Position numbers and translations under genes: made by a program
Shown: one piece after another, positions 17,681-28,952 of the stretch
Layout: every line of letters starts with the position of its first letter
Numbering within the stretch: the first letter of the stretch is position 1
The notes under the pieces: model-generated
Seen by the model: the letters and a program-made list of their open reading frames with translations, nothing else
The model's database searches: none
Told to the model about the DNA's origin: nothing
Assembly: GCA_030272585.1 (NCBI GenBank)
Contig: BSYQ01000007.1
Location: 2,298,001 to 2,362,000 of the forward strand
Direction of reading: 5' to 3'
From: Bryopsis sp. KO-2023
Lineage: Eukaryota > Chlorophyta > Ulvophyceae > Bryopsidales > Bryopsidaceae
Length of the DNA: 64,000 nucleotides

Positions 17681-18804
17681 CAATGTTTCATTTTCAAAGA
17701 ATTTGTGGAGAAGGGATAAAGACCAAAAAAATATATTTTGAAAAAGAAATATGATTTTTTTTCTTTCTTTTTTCCTTTTCGATGTGTGGATGGGTGGCTG
17801 TCTTTTTGTTGTGCAGATCCCGAGAAAATTGCGAGAAGAGTGAAGCCATGCGTCCACGGAGAATGACTTGCTTAGTTTTATGTTCTATTTTTTTTCCTTG
17901 TGCTTTTCTCTTTAATTCAGTCAGGTTTAAAAAAAAAGAAAAAGAAAAATGCCAACAGTGTTGTGAACCCCATGAACGTTTTCCTCTCAACCAACTTTTT
18001 TGGATATCTCCTTGCTGTGCATCATGTGGATTCCTCTGGCCTGTTTTTGCAATTAATAGCACCCTCCTGCTCCCTTTTCCCTTTTTTTTCCCTGCCCTTA
18101 ACCCCCCTTTCCCTCCCCCCCCCCCCCAAAAAAAAAGGAACCACATTTTCAATTGACTTTAATTGTGATGTGATTTGCCTGCTGAGTCCAATTCAGGGAT
18201 CTTGCCCTGTGTCATTGTGCCGGCAAAGGAACTGGCTGTCCAGGCGAGCGTCCTGAAAACGACGAGGTCAATCATCAAGCATGAAAAAAAAAAAGGGAAG
18301 GAATTTAGCTGGGGATGAAAAAAAACAAGAAAAAAGAAAAAAAAAATGAAGAGAGTTGACAAAAAAAAGGAATGGAGAGGTCAATGGAAGGGAAAGTTGC
18401 AGTTCCAGGAAGATAGAGGGGAGACACTTACTGTTGCTTAGATTTGTGGGAGGAAATTTTGGGTGAATGTAAAAAGAAAAGATTGAATTGTCAAACTGTG
18501 GAAACTCGAAACGATCGAATTTGGATAAAATGCAACCCATAAGAACCTCCTCCATGCTGCTGGCGTGTCTGGGCAATTGATGAATGTGCTTCGAATGCAC
18601 CCACTGATGTCCACCCCCCTTGCTTTTTCGATGCAATCGAAGCTCTATTCTGGCGGCGGCAAATCATGACATCCCCACAAGAAAAGCATCGATCACTGAG
18701 AAGAACTCGCGGAGGAAATCTTCACACAGCGCCTGAAGCACGATTGTTGGTAGTCTTTGGTGCTTTGGACAATCCGATTCACACCCGACGACGGCTTTCA
18801 CACA
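17681..18804. other. intergenic, low complexity
   Basis: Pyrimidine-rich on the plus strand to about 18140, then A-rich to 18370. Frames here are Phe/Lys-rich and unsupported. The 5' flank of the EF-hand gene lies at the right end. Confidence 0.5.
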
Positions 18805-20854
18805 ATGCAGTCGCCCGCCGCCACATCGTCAGCGATGGCGAGTCCCAGGATTAAGCACGACGTCGCCACGCTGCTCTGTTTGGACGGCAAAGTGTTGCTC
18901 TCCCACCAAGCGAAGCAATCCGCCGAGGCCGTGTTCAAAGAATTCGACCATGATGCTTCGGGCAAGATCCCCGAGGGGGACCTCAGAAAAATGTTCGATC
19001 GAGCAGCGGTGCGATCGAGAACTCATCCCCCAGCTGTTGCTTGCCTGTGCACTATCAACACATGCCTGGATCGCAACTTTACGGAAGGAAAATACAGACA
19101 CCACTCCTTGGCATTGCCCCCCTTTCCATTTGCGTAATCAAGCAGCACATTCCCCAAACAATACCCTAATTGCTTGATTGTCCTGTTCAGAGCGCACCTG
19201 AACAAATGAAAGCTAAGCTGTTCTCCCAGATGAGCGTCGGGCTCGATCAAACTGTATCTCTGGATCAATTCTCCAGGGTAAAGATTCTGACCTCCTCTTC
19301 CCAATGCTTTCGGTTGCCAGGTCCAAGCTCAGAAAACTAACCCGATCGACTTGTCCAGGGAGTCGTTCGATATTGCAGGCAAGCAAATCTGCATCCAGCT
19401 TTTCCACCATCAGTTCAACAGAGAAGCATTTTCCACATGGGAAAAACATGGGATTTGTATCTTTTTTGAAAGAAAGGCATGCACCCATGCATCCCGATAT
19501 CGACTTTCTGTGTTTAAAAAAAGTGTGAGCATCGAATAATGCACTGGGGAAAAAGAAAAAGGTGGTGTTGTAACTGTCGATCAGGAATTTGAGGCGGGGT
19601 TTGGGGGAGCCCTCCACATCGAAGAGCAAGGTCAAGGGTGCGGCAAAAAGGCCAGGAGCACAACAGAAAGCATCGAGAGTGTTCAGGACGGAGGGAATGT
19701 CTCACTGCTATGTGTGGGTACGAGGAGATCCACTCTTGAACAGACTGTCCAACACAAAGGCTTTCGACATGGCTGTGTTACGGTGAGCAACAGAGAAAAA
19801 GGATTGCATGGTTCTTCCTGATTCGAACAATAAGTTAAATAAGCAGCGTCCAATTCAAAATCGTTTGAGTGAACTTTTTTGTGTGGCAAATATTCGTAGT
19901 TCGATGAATGGGTCGAAAAATGGTACTTGCAGCGTTTTAGTCAGTTCTTTTCCACAGATTCTATTGTGTGGAACAGGAATCCGGCTGATGCATGTGAGGT
20001 GTTGCATGTTGTCATGCTGGCAGGGACACGGCGCTTCGCAATGTGCATGTTGTGTTCGGTGAGATAGATGTCGATGGAACTGGCCGAGTAAGTCTGAGAG
20101 AGCTGAAAACCTACTTGAAACACAAGGCCCCCTCCTTGCTTCCGATGGCGACTGGGATTTTCAATCAGCTGGACCCAGCGGGGAGAGGGAAGGTCAGCTT
20201 CAAGCAAATGATGAAAATGCTGTTTCCGACGGCACCTGAGGCAGATTTGAAAACAATGGTGGAGCTGGCCAGACCCCAAGATCAACAAAGGAAAAACAAA
20301 TCGATGGATCAAGAGCTTCTTGTCGACGTTTCAGAAATTTTCAGGTGGGTGCAGGGACCGACTCCACGTTTTAAACAATTTGAAAATTTGTGAAAATTTC
20401 CTGTAGTTAGAATATCCTGTAGAAACAACAGATATCAAAATTTCCTTGATATAAAATCAGTATTTTATGTAATATTATATATATATTGCCGCTGCATACA
20501 AACTTATTATAGTATCAATATTTTTGATTTTGCAACACGATTATGAAGCAAACTTTACAAAGATTGATTCAAGCACTAAACCCATACAAACCTGATGCAA
20601 AGATGTTTGCTCCCTTTTGTTTTTTTCCTTCCAGAATATATGATGATAATGGAGATGGGACCTTGGATTTGGAAGAGTTTGTGAGTGCGATGGGGGTGTG
20701 CGGTTTCGAGGATGAGGACAACGAAACAGTTTTCGCATCGATCGATACAGACGGCAGTGGTACCGTTTCCCTCGATGAATTCATCGCTTGGTATGTTGAG
20801 CAAGAGCAGCCCGCAGCAAGGGAGGATTCCTCATCTGACGAGGAAGACGATTGA
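18805..20854 (+). CDS. EF-hand calcium-binding protein
   Basis: Confident exons: 18805-19008, 19191-19277, an exon ending at 19782, 20024-20344 and 20635-20854, with matching phases where they adjoin. Five EF-hand-like loops: DHDASGKIPEGD (Asp in place of Glu at position 12), a degenerate one in the second exon, DVDGTGRVSLRE, a degenerate DPAGRGKVSFKQ, then DDNGDGTLDLEE and DTDGSGTVSLDE. The protein ends in an acidic tail of Ser, Glu and Asp. The middle is unresolved: an exon probably starts at 19321 after TTGCCAG, but the phase to the exon ending at 19782 (which encodes LLNRLSNTKAFDMAVLR) could not be settled. A GC-type donor at 19379 is one option. A calcium sensor or buffer is likely; the target is unknown. 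No kinase domain is seen. Confidence 0.78.
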
Positions 20855-21441
20855 TCCAGGAAAATGGGGATTGAATTCTGGTAGATGTCAGCATTGTTGG
20901 TGACAAGAATTGGGAGTGCATCCAATCCTAGTTGTGGAAAGGAAAGATGGGAAAACCAAGGTTTTTAAAACAAGGAAAAAGGAATCAGGAATCAGTTTAC
21001 ACTTGAGTAGGCCGCTATGGCTGTGTGCCTGGGGCCTGTTGCAAGTCTCAATCAATGAGCCATTCATGCGCACCATTATCCTCGTTTTTATCCAAGGTTT
21101 TAAAAACAAGGAGTTCTTACATTCAGATCGCTTATCTCCCTTATAGGCCAACGATCCAGAACACAGCCTTGCAATGTCGACCCCCCTTATTCACCCCTCA
21201 GGTCAAACAGACCTGTGCCACATCCACACTATTGCTTCAATGCAATCCTCATGGGTTGGAGAATGGTTCTTACAGAGGATGCAAAAAGGAGATCCAGCAG
21301 GGAAATCGTCAATTCTGAGACTGACTTGAAACAAGTCAGGTGGGGGTGGAAGTCTTGTGGAATTGGTTTGCCTCGACTGCTTCCACCCAGCCGTTACTCC
21401 GATTGGCGTGACGCGGTTTGTAAGATCAGAACATCTGCCAC
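20855..21441. other. intergenic, 3' flank of EF-hand gene
   Basis: No supported gene. Ends at the 8-bp target duplication ATCCACAG that flanks the nested transposons. Confidence 0.5.
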
Positions 21442-21917
21442 ATCCACAGTAGGGATGTCCCTGAGAACTTTTCATGCGAAAATCCACATTTGGGTGGACC
21501 TTCACAAAATCCACATTTGGGTAATCGTTCGCATTTTTCCAAATAGGATGATAGGTCGCTGGTGAAATTTTGAAAAATTTGTGAGACTAATGATTTGAAG
21601 AAACCGTGGAGACAACTCAATCAATCAATCAATATTACATGGAGACAATTGTGATGTTGCAGTACAACAAACGGGTGTTTTGATGCTGTTGATAGGTTGG
21701 ATATTTTTTGAATAGTGCTTGGGGGGTGAGATACATTTCTTTTTTGTAAGGCTGGTGGTTCATGATGTCATTGTGATGAATTTTACAAGCCAGAAAAATT
21801 CACAAACAATTCACAGTTGGGGAAAAGTTGCACGTTTTTTCTCACATTTGGGCACCGAAAAGTCCCCATCAAAAGTCCACATTCAGGTGAACCGGAATTC
21901 ACACACAGGGACATCTC

Positions 21918-21942
21918 CAGGCATGCTCAAAAGTGGCATTTG
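21918..21942 (+). repeat. left terminal inverted repeat of hAT element
   Basis: Begins CAGGCATGCTCAAAAG. It pairs with 25066-25090 on the opposite strand with mismatches only at positions 9 and 10. Confidence 0.92.
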
Positions 21943-22085
21943 GCCCAAAATTGCCACCCGATGCCACTATTAAGAGCAGTGGTGGTGCCACTATTAAAGG
22001 CCTGTCGTACAGTTGCGTCTGTGCGGCTTTTGGGCGGAATGGTGTCACGTAACGCTGGGAGCCCGTGGGCTGCGGCTGGTGGCTC

Positions 22086-22325
22086 GCGGATATGTGCGGC
22101 TTGCATTGTCGAAGTCGAAAAATTGGCGGAGAGAAGTCGTTCTGGGGCGTTTGTGGGACGATGGTAGGATATTTTTAGCTAGCGTCGTCGAAGTCGAATT
22201 GTGGCTGAGGGAAGTCGTTCTGTCGAGTTTGTGGTAGGGCGCTGGTAGATATGTGTGGCTAGCATAGTCGAAGTCGGGTAGTGGCTGAGGAAGGCCGTGC
22301 TGTGGAGTTTGTGGTGGGGTGCTAG
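22086..22325 (+). repeat. three 80-bp tandem repeats in the transposase leader
   Basis: Three diverged copies, recognised by TCGAAGTCG at 22109, 22188 and 22268, each followed by a GGCGGAG/GGCTGAG step and a GTTTGTGG step. They lie between the left inverted repeat and the transposase ATG. They could be promoter or transposase-binding repeats, or simply duplicated leader. Confidence 0.75.
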
Positions 22326-22403
22326 TAGAAAAGCTGGGGATTGTAACATTGTCTTTACCGCCACTCTTCTTCTCGTTTTTCTTCTGCTCGCTCATATAAA
22401 AAA

Positions 22404-24738
22404 ATGGCTCCAAAGAAGCGGACAACTCCGTTTCAAAAAGGCCACGAAGTGCAGTATGGTCTCAGAGTGACCGATGTCGACCCTGCCACAGAGTCGACAC
22501 GCAGCGTCGTTTGTCGATTCTGCGAGACCTTTGGGAGAGAGGAGCAGCCTGGAAGAAAGAGGAAGGCCACAAAGAACTGTCACTACTTCACGAACCCGTT
22601 TCGGCCGGAGACCTACCGCAAGCACAACGAGTCACAGCACCCGAGCAAGTGGGCAGAGTACTTGCAACTTTCGGATAGCGAAAAGAGCAGCTTCTTTGAC
22701 GGAGTGGTGCCGATCAGGAACACTCTCCTTAGCCACTTCACGCTGGAAACGACGACGAGGGTGTTTGATATCAACGGCGGGATCGTCGAGACTATTATTG
22801 CTGAAATGTTTTTTGATGTCGACGACGAGTGCGACGACGACGACGACGACGATTCTTGCACAGATGGTCGTCGTCGACCCCTCCCAACACACGCAGAAGT
22901 TAAGAAACGAGCTTTAAGTGTGTTTAGTCCAGTGGAAGAGAATGGAAGGGTTGTTAAATACAAAGCGACGATAAAAAACGGTTCGTTGTTCGACCTGGTA
23001 GTCGAGTTTGCCAGTCTTGGCTCGTCCTTTCGTTGTATCAGTCGTCTCGCGGAGTCGACAAAAAACCTTACGGGAATGGGTTGTTACGGTGGGTGTGGCC
23101 GCACTAAAGTAGCGTCGTTTCTTCGAGTAATGGCTGCTGCTAATTTACAAATGCTTGGAGGGATTTTGAGTGAGTGTTGGACGTTTTCATTAGCGTTGGA
23201 TGGTGCTACACATCAAAGCACTTCATATATCGATATCAGAGTTCGTTTTTTTTTTTACGGGGACCTTCATAATTTCCACGTTTTGGCGTTGCCCTTGAAT
23301 CAGAGACACACTGGGGAGACGATGTTTGTACTCATAGAAAAAACGCTTGACGTGATTAGACCCGGATGGAAGGAATCCCTGTTGAGCGTTGCAAGTGACG
23401 GCGCAAGAAACATGACAGGACGACACAATGGTCTTCTTACGTTCTTGGAGCGTGCTGCTGGACCTGGCTTCATCAGAGTGTGGTGTGGCGCGCACCAGCT
23501 TGATCTTGTAATGGCTGATATTTACGGGAAAACGCTGCACGCGGATTTCTTTTCCCTTTTGACGACCCTGATCGCTTACTTGAGGCGTCAGCAAAACCTT
23601 GTCGCTGACATGAAGACAACGTGCCCAAAGGTGGCCCTGACACGGTGGTTGTCTATGATCAAGGTCATGAAGTGGTTTAAAAAGCACAGAATCGCTATCC
23701 AGGCGTACTTGAACGAGAAACGCCCAGCGTGCCGTCCCTCTTCAGGTTTGCCTTGTTTTTGACGTGAATTGCATTGAACGCACTTGTTATTTTTTGTTTG
23801 ACTTCACTTTGTTGCACGCAACTGGCTGATGAAAATCTTTTTGTGTGACTGCACTATGTTGCGTGCAACTAGGCTGGTGGGTGCTGATGATGGCCGTGCA
23901 CGATTTTGCACTTGAAGCTTCACTGGTTTTTCAGCGCATCCAAGGAATGACGACACTGGTGTCTCAACAAGTGACCGAACTGTCGAATCTATCTCAAACA
24001 TACTCCCGGCTTGTAGCTGCGAAAGGACCGTTGCTTGAGGCTGAGATCCAAGCGATGGCAGTGGAATCTAGCCACTCTGGTGGTCTCCTTGTGGTTGGCT
24101 CGTTTGCTGTGCCGATTGCAAAAGTGGAGCAATTCATTCGCGGCCTTGGGACTTTCGTATCAACCCAACTCGACGAATTGCCTGTTGAGAACGGCGCGAG
24201 GCATACCATTATCCAACTTGTTGGTAGCATGTTCGTTTCAGCCGCGGACCGGCTCACGTCGATCACAGTCGAGCGCAATGCTTGCAATGAGCCAGCCAAT
24301 CCCATGGACCAGCTACCACCTGTGATGCCCCACCAGCTTGTGAAGTGCAGCCGCGCCGACTTTTGTGCCAATGTTCGGAAGCATATTCTTCGATTGCAAG
24401 CGAAATTCACAGCACAACAGGTTGAGGAGATCGAAGAAGAGCACGGAGAGCTTCTTCGAGCCTACCATAGTGAGGAGACTTTGCAGGTGGTGCTCAACGC
24501 CTGCAATCACACCACCTCGTTCAAAGCAGGTTGGGGTTTTCTTGGGTCGCGATTTCCAGCTCTCCATGGGTTCGCAGGAGGCTTGGCCACGGTTTTTCCG
24601 GGTACTTCAACCGTAGAGGCCGACTTTTCTAGACTCAGGCGCGAGAAGGATATTTTTAGGCAGAACCTCTCTGATTTTGGGCTTGAATGTGTTCTCCACG
24701 CCCAACAGCACAAGGAGCTACTGAAACTATCTCAGTAG
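22404..24738 (+). CDS. hAT-family transposase
   Basis: Exons 22404-23745 and 23873-24738 (127-nt GT-AG intron, phase 1); 735 aa. It cuts and pastes the surrounding element. The N-terminus has a BED-type zinc-finger pattern: Cys-x2-Cys (CRFC) about residues 37-40 and a His-x4-His (HNESQH) about 72-77. An acidic run of eight Asp lies near residue 148. The RNase-H-like core shows SLALDGAT and VASDGARNMTGRHNG, which carry catalytic-type Asp residues, and CGAHQLDLV. The C-terminus has a hAT dimerisation motif: a Glu-Ala-Asp-Phe-Ser core, then SRLRREKDIFRQNLSDF. Length and order agree with complete hAT transposases. TATAAA sits at 22395-22400 directly before the ATG, too close to serve as a promoter for this start. 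Confidence 0.92.
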
Positions 24739-25065
24739 AAGTTCGTTGGGTTTTTTGTTCTTGTTTGCTTCGGAGATAAAGGGGACGAACACGATTCGTG
24801 TTCGTGTTACACGAACTCTGTAAGTTTTCGTTCTATTTGCAAAATGGTGTGAGCGACAATCCATCTTTGCGGTCTCCAAAGACCCGCTTAACTGTTGTAA
24901 CAAGGCCTTCGAGTTTTGTGATGGAAGAATAGGAGTGTGGTTGGATGACTCTGCCACTTGACGCAAAGCAGACGGTTCTAAAATGCAATTTTTGTTTGGT
25001 GCCACTTTGATGCCACTTTTAAGATTGTGCGGGCGCCACGATTAGCTTAATCTCCGTAAAAGTGG

Positions 25066-25090
25066 CAAATGCCACTTTTGTACATGCCTG
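25066..25090 (-). repeat. right terminal inverted repeat of hAT element
   Basis: Read on the minus strand it begins CAGGCATGTACAAAAG and matches the left end at 23 of 25 positions. It is followed directly by the target duplication at 25091-25098. Confidence 0.92.
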
Positions 25091-25355
25091 GACATCTCTA
25101 ATCCACAGCAAGAGTTCGATTTTTGCTCCAGAAAATGCCATTGAATAATTGCTGTCAAAGGGTTGCAATTACTGTCGTACAGAACGGGGAAGCGGCCACA
25201 GAAACCAATCGAACCGAACAGCAACTACTTTTTGGAAGGCGAGAACTGTCGAAGACCTCCGAAGAGTGCATTGACGTGGATTCAGTGTTTCCAGCGGGCG
25301 TCTGGGGTTTTGCGGAAAGGAATTGGGTCGTTTCTTGTTCAGATTTCCTGTTGCT

Positions 25356-28300
25356 ATGGAAGGCGGTGCAGGGGGAGGTCGGGACCTGGTCGTCCACGAC
25401 TCGTTGAACGGCGGCGGTGGGGAGGAAAAGAAGCGGGCGAAGGATGCCACCGACCCATCCGTGCTGGTCGAATTCGCCGGAATTGACGAGTGAGTGAGAT
25501 GCGAGCTGTTTGAAGCAAACCTGTCATTCGGGTGTCAGGTTATTTCTCCTTTTTGGAGGGAGTTGGTTGGGCGTGTCCTGATTGATCGAGATATGCCACT
25601 TTTGTATGTACAGGGAGGGGAAATGGCGCTTGCAGCAAGTTTTGGAACTTTGGTCGCAGTGGTACGATACCAGGGCGTCAGAGGTGAGCTTCATTCCGAA
25701 GAATCTGGGTTTTGTTTCTTTGCGTTGACGGGTCCATGGCCGTGGCGGGCTTTGCCTGACGCACTAATGCACCGCAGATCCGAGGGGAGTCGTCGCAGCG
25801 CTTTGAAGGCAAGCTGGGGTATGTTGAGGGAGGGACATTCGCCGCGCACGTCGATTTACCATCCAAGGAAACTGCTCCTGTCTTCTCCATCGACAACTCG
25901 AGAGCTTTCAACGCCGAGTATGAGATGGTGAGCGCGGTCTCCAGGCAAACCACGTTTTTCAGACATTCTTCCCGAATTCTCTTTCCGCTTCTTGACAACT
26001 TTCGACACCAACACCGAATCCATTATTTCGCAGGTGCACCAAGACGTTCCGCGGTACGACCGAGCACAGGACGTCCTCCCCACGAAAGAACACGTCCGGG
26101 ATGCCCCACCACATTTCCACACGCAAGCGCGCTGCTTCAATTGCGGAAGCTACAGCCACATCGCGAAGAGTTGCCACCGCGCCCCCTCCTTATCCACCAT
26201 CGCTGAAAATCTTTCCAAGTACGAGCCAATCCATACCAAACGTGGCGGACGGGGTGGCCGTGGTGGCGGACGGGGAGGTCGAGACTCGAGCAGGGACGCC
26301 TATGACACCAGGCGGAAAGAATCCCGCGGGCGCGGGATGAAAAGGTTTTATACGGATGGTGCTGGAGAGGACAGGGATGGGAGTCGAGGGAAAAGGGCGA
26401 GAGATGAGCATCGTGACGGGGATGGCTTCCCCCGATCAAAGCAGCTGGAGAATCAGCTGCCGAAAGCTGCGTCTAGCAGCCTCGAAAAAAGCCTTGGTGA
26501 TACGATCTCTGCCAACACCCGTGCTGGCGACGTCGACGGCAAGGTCCGCATTTTCAAATAGAGTAACGCAGGGGATTAACAAAGTAGGGTTTTCCGAAAC
26601 ACTTTTTTTTCTTAGCTTCTGGGGAATGGAACGCGCACGCTCGCTTACATCTTATCAGCGTTTATTTTAGTATGGTATAGTTTTTTTGTTTCTTTCTTTC
26701 TGTGTTTTCTGTCAAGCAGACCTTGTTGAGGGAAAATTGAATTTGGTTCGAGAAAAGATTATTGAAAGAGCTGTTGAAAGACGGTTGCTGGAGTAGCACC
26801 TGATGTCTTTTTTAAAACCGAAAGAGAACGTCGGACTGCCATAGCCTCAGTCTGAAGCGCGGCAAAGGTTCGCAGCCATTGCCACGCTAAGATGAGATCC
26901 TTGCGGTCCTAAATAGAGTATGGGCGTTACTGTCTGGGTGACCTGTGTTTGGTTGCGCAGATCGCCAAGGAGGCCTCACCAGTGCTCGAAAACGAGTGTG
27001 TGGAATCGCAAAACCAAGAAGCCCCACAACCGTCCGAGAAGGAAACTGCCCGAGATGGTGTAGCGAATAGAGGGAGTCCATCTGAGGGGGCAACCCCTGA
27101 GATTAAAATCAATGAAAATGAAGCTGCGAGGGATAACCCAGCGGAGGATGCTGTATTGATCGAAGAGGATGAATTGATGTATGACTCAGATTCCAGTGAC
27201 GAAGTGATCATTATCAGAGGGGTGCAGGCCCAGCCCACTGCTCAGGCTCAGTCCACGGCTGCAATCGATACAGCCAAAAGACCTGTGGATACAAAAGAAG
27301 GTACTAAAATCAAGGAAGATGGGGATGTTGTCTGTGCAAAAGACACCACAGAAGGTGTAAGCAATTCGATTGCTGGTGGTGTCTGCGAAGCGGGGTCCGG
27401 TGGAGCTGTGGTGAGTACAAATGAGGGAAAGATGGCTCCGGTGGCAGAACCAATCGTCCAGGAAAAAACCGCGGAAACTCCCCTCATCGAGATAGTCCCG
27501 TCAGCGGGGGCTGGAGTGAACAATGGAATCAGTGGTGTGTATCAAAAAGAGAAGGGAAAAGAGGAAGCAGGGACGACTCCGATCAGGGTGGCAAGGTCTA
27601 TGGCTAGGAAAGCTGACAGGGAGGAAGGCGAGTTGGATATCGAAGAAGGGGAAATCGTGGAGACTTCGCTCGGTCCCAAGCGCGTGTCGGAGCCTGGGTT
27701 GTTTTTCCCTGTTGCGACACCTGGACGGAGCCCTGAAGGTCGAACATCCAGGAGGAAAAGAGGTACGGATCCAACTGCCAACCCTTGCCCCCTTCACAAA
27801 GTAAATCAGTAAAGTACAGAGCAATAATGATGCAAAACAATCCTGAAACCGCTTTTTGAAGATGAATCGCTTGGGAACAAGTTGATAAACCGTCGGTGTC
27901 GTGAAAGCCTACCTGTTATTGTTCAATAGCTGTTTTTCCCCCCCGAGGTGGTGTCCCACCCAGCGCTCTTCTTTTCCTTTTGCGTAGGTTTCAATGGCCA
28001 ACAGTTTTACAGGTCGCATAGTCAGGACGCAACCCCCCCACACACCCTTAAACCACAGATGATAACCGCGTCGGCAACTTTAACCAAACCGAAGCCACTC
28101 GCTCGCGATATCAGCGGCGGTAACAAATCTTCTTCGGAAATGCATGCATCGAATGCGTCTGCCCGTCCCCGTAGTCGACAAATGCAAATGCGTGAGGCTC
28201 CAAAAGTTGAGCAAGGGAGCAGAGGACCTGTCGTCGGCCTGATGAAACGACCGATGCGTGGAACTCCACCGCCACCGGTCCTCCAGCCTCCTCACCAAAT

Positions 28301-28952
28301 GATTCCGGGCCAGCACAGCAACGGAGCAAACAACATGCACCATCAAAACAGTGTTCAGCCGATGCATGCGATGCAGAATAACGTCAGCTCTGGGAACGCT
28401 CACTCGGTCATTTTCGGAAATCCCCCCCACAATTGCACCCCCCCAGCCCCCCGTCACTTGTTACCGCAACAACTGACGATTCCCGGAGCGCAGCAGATGA
28501 CTCAGAAAGTCATAATGCAGAGCGGTCTTGTTGGGCAACAACATCAGCCAGTTTTGGCCAGAAACCCTCAAATCGTTGTCACCCCTCCAGCTCAGCACGT
28601 ACCTCAAATGCCACCCTCGTTGCAGCCGAACTTGCAGCCGAATTTGCAGCCGAACCAGCATCCACATCATGCGATGATCTCTGGACACCAGTTTCCGGGC
28701 AATCTCGAGCTATTGGGACAACAGCATGAGCATTACAGTCACGTGCCAGCACAAATTGGAATGGGGGCGGGGTTAGGTCATGTGACGGGGTATCAGTTGT
28801 CTAACCACAATCAGCAACCGCGGTTCGTTACCCGTCCAATGCATGCCCCTCAGCAACAATACACTCAACAGCAAGTTGTTCAGCTCGGTAACAGTATGGT
28901 GGTAATCAACACAAACGGGCAGCAGGTGGTGGTAAAACCTGCGCCCAGGTAG
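25356..28952 (+). CDS. CCHC zinc-knuckle / RGG-box protein, probably RNA-binding
   Basis: Exons 25356-25489, 25614-25683, 25778-25927, 26034-26543, 26961-27762, 27988-28952; 876 aa, all junctions in phase. After a short Gly-rich start, exon 3 encodes a conserved-looking stretch ending AFNAEYEM. Exon 4 has one CCHC knuckle, CFNCGSYSHIAKSC (CX2CX4HX4C), followed by an RGG box (RGGRGGRGGGRGGRD) and an Arg/Asp-rich region. Exon 5 is acidic and ends with EEGELDIEEGEI. Exon 6 is Gln/Pro/His-rich with three LQPN-type 12-bp repeats. The knuckle with acidic GEL-type motifs recalls ZCCHC8-like nuclear RNA surveillance proteins, but no PSP domain is visible. The donor after exon 4 (GTCCGC) is weak. If unused, the protein ends at 26561 and the downstream exons are a second gene. 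The start lies only about 250 bp from the nested transposons. Confidence 0.68.

Larger units (their letters stand above)
21918..25090 (+). mobile_element. complete autonomous-type hAT transposon, 3173 bp
   Basis: Flanked by a perfect 8-bp target duplication GACATCTC (21910-21917 and 25091-25098), the length expected for hAT. Terminal inverted repeats of 25 bp match at 23 positions. Both ends carry several GTGGCA/TGCCAC motifs as subterminal repeats, the usual kind of transposase-binding site. It contains one transposase gene with an intact frame and one intron. The target site lay inside the right inverted repeat of an older MITE. Intact frame, intact ends and perfect target duplication suggest recent, possibly still active, movement. 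Confidence 0.93.
21442..25108. mobile_element. older hAT-type MITE interrupted by a hAT transposon
   Basis: The outer boundaries are an 8-bp direct repeat ATCCACAG at 21442-21449 and 25101-25108. Just inside is an inverted repeat: TAGGGATGTCCCTG at 21450-21463 and, on the right, CAGGGACATCTC (21906-21917) continued by TA at 25099-25100. The two ends match at 13 of 14 positions once the inserted element and one copy of its target duplication are removed. Before the second insertion this element was about 470 bp with no coding capacity. Short subterminal repeats (TCCACATTTGGG and relatives) occur at both ends. The 8-bp duplication and TAGGGATG terminus fit the hAT superfamily. Confidence 0.85.
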
